DNA of 64,000 nt from NCBI RefSeq assembly GCF_022024015.1, contig NZ_CP091786.1, positions 496,001 to 560,000 of the forward strand, in the 5' to 3' direction. Shown piece by piece: positions 59,435-64,000 of the stretch. How positions within the stretch are numbered: position 1 is the stretch's first letter; every line of letters begins with the position of its first letter. The stretch comes from Prevotella sp. E9-3 (GTDB lineage Bacteria > Bacteroidota > Bacteroidia > Bacteroidales > Bacteroidaceae). The notes under the pieces were generated by a model. The model made no database searches. It saw only the letters and a program-made list of their open reading frames with translations, and was not told the origin of the DNA. The translations under genes were made by a program, and so were the position numbers.

Positions 59435-60251
59435 GGAAGTCTTTGAGACGTATGTTCCTGCTGCCAAGATGCCGGAAAGGAACAGCAGTGTCTACAACCG
59501 GCTGCAACAGCAGTTCAAGGATTCCTACTCAATGATGATACGCACGCTGGTATCGCCCCAGTGCGAAGGAGTACTCGACACCAACGAGTGGCTCAGGACG
59601 CTGGCCGTCCCACTGGTGTGCGTCGATGCCTTCGTGCGCACCTGCCGCTCCCTCGACCTGGTTCTGACGGCCACCGGCTTCGGCATCGTCTCGACAGAGA
59701 GCACGGCACCGGCATCGAAGAGCCGCGTCGATGCGCTCGTTGAGCAGCTGAGCCTTCAGGAACTGGACCTGATAGACGAGATAATCCAGGGACTGATGAA
59801 GGTGGAAGGCTGGGGCCTGACAGAACAGGCACAGATGCGTGTGGCCACACTCTTCTACCGTCCGCAGCAGCTGAAGCACATGACAACGCTGAAGCTGACA
59901 ACGGACAACTGGCAACTGGCATTGGGCCGTGCCACTACAGCCAGTGCATTGCTCCGGAATGAAATCAGCGACGAATACATGGATGAGCTGCTCGTGAAAC
60001 TGCGCACGGCCACCATGGGGAATGCTGATATCATCGTCGCACAGAAATGCATAACATTCATGGCCGACTTCATCAGCATGTACGACCTCAACGGCGGCAT
60101 ACCCAACGAAGTGCTGCTGCGCCAGGTAGTACACCAATTAGAAAGCTACCGCGACAGCTACCCCACCTATACCGGCTCTACACTCTATGCCCGACGCCAT
60201 GCAGAAAGATACCAGAACAAAAGAGAAGATCCTACATTCTTCTTTATGTAA
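59409..60251 (+). CDS. DUF6712-like head-tail module protein
   Basis: 280 residues, mostly helical: LVSPQCEGVLDTNEWLRTLA, LDLVLTATGFGIVSTESTAP then ASKSRVDALVEQLS. The FGIVST(D/E)STAPASKSRV stretch is one I associate with DUF6712, found next to portal genes in Bacteroidales phages; the name is tentative. It is likely a head-completion or connector protein. Confidence 0.68.
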   Translation: MEILTVITKEVFETYVPAAKMPERNSSVYNRLQQQFKDSYSMMIRTLVSPQCEGVLDTNEWLRTLAVPLVCVDAFVRTCRSLDLVLTATGFGIVSTESTAPASKSRVDALVEQLSLQELDLIDEIIQGLMKVEGWGLTEQAQMRVATLFYRPQQLKHMTTLKLTTDNWQLALGRATTASALLRNEISDEYMDELLVKLRTATMGNADIIVAQKCITFMADFISMYDLNGGIPNEVLLRQVVHQLESYRDSYPTYTGSTLYARRHAERYQNKREDPTFFFM

Positions 60252-60255
60252 GGAG

Positions 60256-61002
60256 ATGCGCTTCACTGTACCCAAGGGGTGGAAGGAACTGACTCAGGAG
60301 CAGCTGCGCTATGTGCTGCGCCTGCTGTGGCTGTATAACGACCGTACCGACGGAATGGACCGCGCAAAAATGGCTGCCTTCGTACATTTCTGCGGCTTCG
60401 AGGTGGTGCGCCGCACCGACCAGGGATGGCTGTGCCGGCAGCGGAAGTCGGGCGACGCGTTCCTGCTCGACCCGGAACTGCTGCCGTCGCTGCTGGAGTC
60501 GGTGGAGTGGATTGCCGACACGGAGCAGATGAATGTGCGCATTGAGCAGGTGGGAGGATACAAGGCCGTGGACTTCGAGCTGCAGGAGCTGCCTTTCGGC
60601 AAGTACCTGGAGGCAGAGAACAATTTCCAGTCTTACCTGCAGTCGAAACAGGAAAATAGCCTCTCGGAACTGGCGAGAATCCTCTACCTCGTTCCTTATG
60701 GGAGCGATGGCCCCACATTTGGCGAGGAAGAACTTCTGGGTGCTTTCCTCTGGTTCAATGCCGCGAAACAGCTGTTGGGGCGCATGTTCCCTAACTTCCT
60801 GAAGCCTGCCTCCGGCGAGCAGGAGCCGGTAACGCAAGAGTCGCTCATCGAGGCCACGAGGGCACAGATACGCCTGCTGACCAAGGGCGACGTGACCAAA
60901 CAGAAGTATATCCTGGAAGAAACAGACACCTGGACTGCCATGGCAGAACTGGACGCTCTGGCCAAGGAGGCAGAAGAAATAAAACGTAAGTATGGAAAAT
61001 AA
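60256..61002 (+). CDS. Phage head-tail or tail-assembly protein
   Basis: 248 residues from ATG 60256, 4 nt after the previous stop; a start at 60187 would overlap the upstream gene by 65 nt. MRFTVPKGWKELTQEQLRYV then LRLLWLYNDRTDGMDRAKMA opens a helical body with a mixed Gln/Glu-rich second half. It overlaps the next gene by 11 nt. In position it could be a tail-assembly chaperone. Not assigned to a family. Confidence 0.65.
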   Translation: MRFTVPKGWKELTQEQLRYVLRLLWLYNDRTDGMDRAKMAAFVHFCGFEVVRRTDQGWLCRQRKSGDAFLLDPELLPSLLESVEWIADTEQMNVRIEQVGGYKAVDFELQELPFGKYLEAENNFQSYLQSKQENSLSELARILYLVPYGSDGPTFGEEELLGAFLWFNAAKQLLGRMFPNFLKPASGEQEPVTQESLIEATRAQIRLLTKGDVTKQKYILEETDTWTAMAELDALAKEAEEIKRKYGK

Positions 61003-61492
61003 CAGTTTTGACGCCATCGCCTATTTCTATGCGATGACTGAGCGTAACAAGCTGGCCAAGGAAAAGGGCTTCGTGCCGGTGACCATCAGCAATACAGACA
61101 ACCTGGAGGGACTGATGGAAGAGTACCGCGACAACGACCGCTTCGTGGCCATCACCGACACGAACAGCGGCAACCTGGCCAGTGCCGACGGTGCCTACGG
61201 CTTCACGAAACGCAGGGCCTACACCGTGTTCATCCTCTCGGCCTACGAGTATGGCAACATGCAGGCCCGACAGCAGGAGTTGGAGCTGTGCCGCGAGCTG
61301 TTCCTGCAGTTCGTGTCGCGAATCCTGCGCGACAAGTATCTCTACGACGAGAAGCAGATGTACTTCGACACCCACGCCATCCCCAACCAGGAGCTGGGCC
61401 GCTACTACCTCTCTGGCATGGCCGGACTACACTTCACGCTTTATGTTCACGAACCGGTAGATTTACAGTATGAAGAGGATCAATGGAGCTAA
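60992..61492 (+). CDS. Phage protein of unknown function in the tail-completion cluster
   Basis: 166 residues, alpha/beta (DNDRFVAITDTNSGNLASAD; RRAYTVFILSAYEYGNMQAR, then a helix with Cys, QQELELCRELFLQFVSRILR). It lies between a presumed chaperone and an HK97 gp10-like gene and overlaps both neighbours, consistent with the small proteins that seal the head-tail joint. No family recognised. Confidence 0.65.
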   Translation: MENNSFDAIAYFYAMTERNKLAKEKGFVPVTISNTDNLEGLMEEYRDNDRFVAITDTNSGNLASADGAYGFTKRRAYTVFILSAYEYGNMQARQQELELCRELFLQFVSRILRDKYLYDEKQMYFDTHAIPNQELGRYYLSGMAGLHFTLYVHEPVDLQYEEDQWS

Positions 61493-62036
61493 CATGCCCC
61501 AGACCGAGGAGGAGCTTCGGAAATGGGAGGATGAATGGAGCGACATGATGGTGACCATTTGGACGGAGAACATTGTGCGATTGGGTATCATCGACACAGG
61601 AAACTTGATGCGCTCGCTGACAGGCAATGTAATAAGAAATACCGACCAGAAGGAGATGGTCCACGAGTTCGCCCTATACGGCATCTACGTGGCCCGTGGT
61701 ACCGGGCGGGGCTACACGCCTGGCAATCCCGGCGACCTGCCGTTCTTATCACAGTCGTACCGCATCGAACACGGACTTGACAAACCCAAGAAAGTGGGCC
61801 CGGCATGGGGCGGTCGCGTGGCCGGCGGCAAACCGCTCAGTAAAAAACGCAACTGGTTCCTCAGGAAATACCTGCGCTCCATGTATGTGCTGGCAGAGAT
61901 GGAACGCAACGTCTATGGCGAGATGTTCATGGGTAACCTCTCCAACGTCATTGAGTCTATCTTCAGCAACGGCAGCAACGGTGGTCTGAAAGACCGCAAT
62001 GGACGCGACATGAGTTATGTGCTGGCCAACTTCTGA
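61470..62036 (+). CDS. HK97 gp10-like tail-completion protein
   Basis: 188 residues. The segment ENIVRLGIIDTGNLMRSLTG, followed by a strand pair (HEFALYGIYVARGTGRGYTP) and a basic loop (KPLSKKRNWFLRKYLRSMYV), fits the HK97 gp10 fold of tail terminators/completion proteins (typical GxxDTGxLxxS...; Y(A/V)xxxExG). It overlaps the previous gene by 23 nt. It ends 53 nt before a tail gene with its own -7 box. Confidence 0.75.
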   Translation: MKRINGANMPQTEEELRKWEDEWSDMMVTIWTENIVRLGIIDTGNLMRSLTGNVIRNTDQKEMVHEFALYGIYVARGTGRGYTPGNPGDLPFLSQSYRIEHGLDKPKKVGPAWGGRVAGGKPLSKKRNWFLRKYLRSMYVLAEMERNVYGEMFMGNLSNVIESIFSNGSNGGLKDRNGRDMSYVLANF

Positions 62037-62066
62037 CAGGTATTTTCAACTTCCTTCCCGACAGGA

Positions 62067-62074
62067 TAAATTTG
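62067..62074 (+). promoter_or_regulatory. -7 box before the tail adhesin gene
   Basis: TAAATTTG at 62067-62074 with TTTC at the -33 position, 15 nt before ATG 62090. Confidence 0.4.
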
Positions 62075-62089
62075 CATAAAAACGGCAGC

Positions 62090-63496
62090 ATGGCATACAC
62101 GACAGACTATATGGAACGGTTCTTCGAGGGTATACGCGACGAGCATATAACCCACGCCAACACGGCAACCCGTGTGGGCACGGCCTTCCTCATGCTGCTG
62201 CGCTACCTGATGTCGCCCGACATCCCCTTCATTCGCAAGGATCAGGAAGACCGCACCGCCTTCCTGCTGCACCTGCTGGCAGGGGCCGTCATCGGCGAGA
62301 GCGGACAGATAAGACTCAACCCCGACGGCAGCATCACCTGCAGCAGCATCAACGTGCTGGGCAGTGCTGTCTTCAACGAACTGGTCTTTAATCATCAGAA
62401 CGTATTAGAGGGCGACACCTATTTTACCGACCGTGGCATCATCGAGAACGTGGAGTTCCTGGGCAACCGGCAGTTCCGACTGACCCTGCGCAAGATGTAT
62501 GACAACGACCGGGTGACATTCCACACCTACGACGTGCTGCGCTGCGCGATGAACAACCTCGACACGGCACGTACCTACAAGACTTCATGGATGCGCGTGG
62601 ACAGCGTGGACCTCGATGCCAACACCGTAGACGTGACACTCTACGACAACGAGGACGTGCCGGGCGGCGTGAACTATGCGCCGGAGGCCACGGCAAGGAT
62701 GATACGCTGGGGCAACCAGATAGACCCCGACCGCCAGCAGGTGTTCTTCATCTCGTCGGAGGACGGGCGGTTCCTGTTCCTCCAGGGCGTGACAAAGCCT
62801 ATCCTTGACGATGGCAACTACTCGGCCTTCGTCGGCCTGCCACCCGACCTCGACTGTCTGAGGAACCTGCCCATCAACAAAAGGCAGCCGTATATCTATG
62901 CCCGTGGTCTGATAGTCCAGGACATCATCCGCGTGGACTACCAAGGCAATCCACAATATACGGCCCGCGACCGTGGACAGTGGGATGCCACGACGCAGTA
63001 TCTCTACGGCTACGATGAAGAGGCACAAGGCTTCTTTGCCGACCGTGTGTGGTGGGGCGGCTGTCTGTGGCAGGCAGCGGTAGAGAATCCCACCGTGGGC
63101 AGGGAGCCACGCTACAACAATCCCGACTGGGCATGCCTGCTGGGCGGCAAGAATATGTCGCTGGAGATAGTGAGCACGGCGGGCGACCAATTCCCGGCAG
63201 GGAAGGCGTGGCAGACAACGCTCATCGCTTCGCTATGGAATGCGGAGATGCAGATCAGCGACACGGAGATAGGCTGGGACAATATCAGTTGGCAGCGCAT
63301 CAGCCCGGACAGCGAGGGCGACACGGCATGGAACATCACCCACGCGCAGGGCACCTTGGGCTTCACGCTACCGCTCGACTCGACGGTGGACTATCCCGGA
63401 GCGTGGGAGGCAGGTGCTCAGGTGAGCTTCCGATGCGATGTCTTTCTGCCTGAGCAGAACGACACCTTCAGTGCCATGTATTCGATTCTAATGTAA
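62090..63496 (+). CDS. Probable tail fibre/baseplate protein
   Basis: 468 residues from ATG 62090. An N-terminal helical segment (HITHANTATRVGTAFLMLLR) is followed by repeated beta motifs (DGSITCSSINVLGSAVFNEL; NRQFRLTLRKMYDNDRVTFH). A Trp-rich middle module (RDRGQWDATTQYLYGYDEEA then RVWWGGCLWQAAVENPTVG) looks like a carbohydrate-binding or chitin-binding-like fold. The C-terminal domain is beta-rich. This is typical of receptor-binding tail proteins of gut Bacteroidales phages; the receptor would be a host surface glycan or protein. The next gene starts 9 nt downstream. Confidence 0.65.
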   Translation: MAYTTDYMERFFEGIRDEHITHANTATRVGTAFLMLLRYLMSPDIPFIRKDQEDRTAFLLHLLAGAVIGESGQIRLNPDGSITCSSINVLGSAVFNELVFNHQNVLEGDTYFTDRGIIENVEFLGNRQFRLTLRKMYDNDRVTFHTYDVLRCAMNNLDTARTYKTSWMRVDSVDLDANTVDVTLYDNEDVPGGVNYAPEATARMIRWGNQIDPDRQQVFFISSEDGRFLFLQGVTKPILDDGNYSAFVGLPPDLDCLRNLPINKRQPYIYARGLIVQDIIRVDYQGNPQYTARDRGQWDATTQYLYGYDEEAQGFFADRVWWGGCLWQAAVENPTVGREPRYNNPDWACLLGGKNMSLEIVSTAGDQFPAGKAWQTTLIASLWNAEMQISDTEIGWDNISWQRISPDSEGDTAWNITHAQGTLGFTLPLDSTVDYPGAWEAGAQVSFRCDVFLPEQNDTFSAMYSILM

Positions 63497-63505
63497 TATT
63501 GAGAT

Positions 63506-64000
63506 ATGAGGATAAAACAAAATCAAGGCCGCGTGGTGCATGCACCACTGAGTTTCATCTTCCAGATTGTGGAGATGGGCGGCTCGCTGCTGCAGAAATA
63601 CGATGCGTCGTCGCAGTCGTTCATTCCGGACAGACGGCTGACTCCCTTCGTGCTGCAGCCGCAGTTGATCATCAGCGACCCCGACGGCACGGTGGCCACT
63701 GCCGACTATGTAACACAGATGGTCAACGTGACATGGACGCTGAAGCATATAGCCGGTGGTATCATTTCCATACTGCCTGCCACATCGGGCAGCACCACCT
63801 ACTATGATGTTAATGCCGTGACCAAAAAGCTGACACTCTACCGTAACACCCTGCCTCAGGAAGTAGTGAAAATTGCCTTCCACGGTGAATACGTAGACAA
63901 ACGACGCAACGAGGTGTTAAAGTTCGACTGGGAGAAAGACTGCGTGACGGAGACACAGACCGACTTGAACATTACCCTCGATGCCGGCAGGTGGCGCGGC
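63506..64000 (+). CDS. Tail-associated protein, 3' end outside the window
   Basis: 165 codons open to the window end from ATG 63506. Starts MRIKQNQGRVVHAPLSFIFQ; beta-rich with VTWTLKHIAGGIISILPATS and LTLYRNTLPQEVVKIAFHGE strands. This fits an adhesin or fibre accessory subunit behind the upstream tail protein. Identity cannot be given because most of the gene may lie outside. Confidence 0.7.
   Translation, partial: MRIKQNQGRVVHAPLSFIFQIVEMGGSLLQKYDASSQSFIPDRRLTPFVLQPQLIISDPDGTVATADYVTQMVNVTWTLKHIAGGIISILPATSGSTTYYDVNAVTKKLTLYRNTLPQEVVKIAFHGEYVDKRRNEVLKFDWEKDCVTETQTDLNITLDAGRWRG

Noticed and set aside
36773..64000. Conjugative transposon instead of prophage
   Set aside because: Terminase large subunit, prohead protease, portal and gp10-like genes are phage morphogenesis genes. 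No tra, mob or relaxase gene is present.

Overview
The window reads as a Bacteroidales chromosome, most likely Prevotella/Segatella-like, carrying a prophage. Three things support this: promoters with the Bacteroidetes TTTG/TTGG - 19 nt - TAnnTTTG layout throughout, families typical of the order (fimbrillin lipoproteins, DUF3575, DUF5119, MacB-like permeases), and lipoproteins with short lipobox signal peptides. Neither species nor habitat can be read from the sequence alone.

Host part (1-36.5 kb). A MacB/FtsX-type ABC export locus (two permeases, one ATPase and a small secreted protein) occupies 1-5.2 kb. A promoter at 5239-5269 then opens a long same-strand run: a DUF3575 outer-membrane protein with an OmpA-like domain, a DUF5119 lipoprotein, and twelve consecutive fimbrillin-like lipoproteins (7.9-31 kb). 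All twelve carry a lipobox Cys at residues 17-23 and a trypsin-like/gingipain-type site (usually [V/I/L/E/A/T]TR followed by A, S, G or T) at residues 48-58. Four of them are two-domain paralogues; several end in GLUG-like or beta-helical tip regions. Next comes a four-gene membrane cluster (TM2, DUF2752, DUF4870-like, M48 protease), then a decaying minus-strand locus (a GH3-family protein lacking its C-terminus and a frameshifted LD-carboxypeptidase fragment), and a membrane-anchored AraC regulator.

Prophage part (about 36.7 kb to the window end, continuing beyond). A repressor faces a rightward early operon across a two-operator intergenic region. The early genes lead to a 1,101-codon primase-helicase, immediately followed by an iteron array with an AT-rich core that looks like the phage replication origin. 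Head genes follow (ClpP-type protease with a scaffold-like coiled coil, presumed major capsid, terminase small and large subunits). An RNA-rich segment comes next (51.4-55.6 kb). The portal, head-completion and tail/adhesin genes finish the window. No integrase, tape measure, lysis gene or tRNA is visible.

The most unusual content lies between terminase and portal. A coding-free stretch of about 1.1 kb (53.56-54.70 kb) folds on paper into many long nested helices and contains four copies of a double-hairpin module whose stems differ by compensatory changes. This is the signature of a very large ornate structured RNA, like the phage-associated GOLLD and ROOL classes, although I cannot assign it to either. 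Nearby are a second structured region with a pseudoknot topology (51.6-52.1 kb), a short intrinsically terminated sRNA (54.74-54.82 kb), and a 5' leader in which one 15-nt sequence occurs three times (+, -, +) and could form mutually exclusive helices, one of which would cover a start codon region (55.35-55.57 kb).
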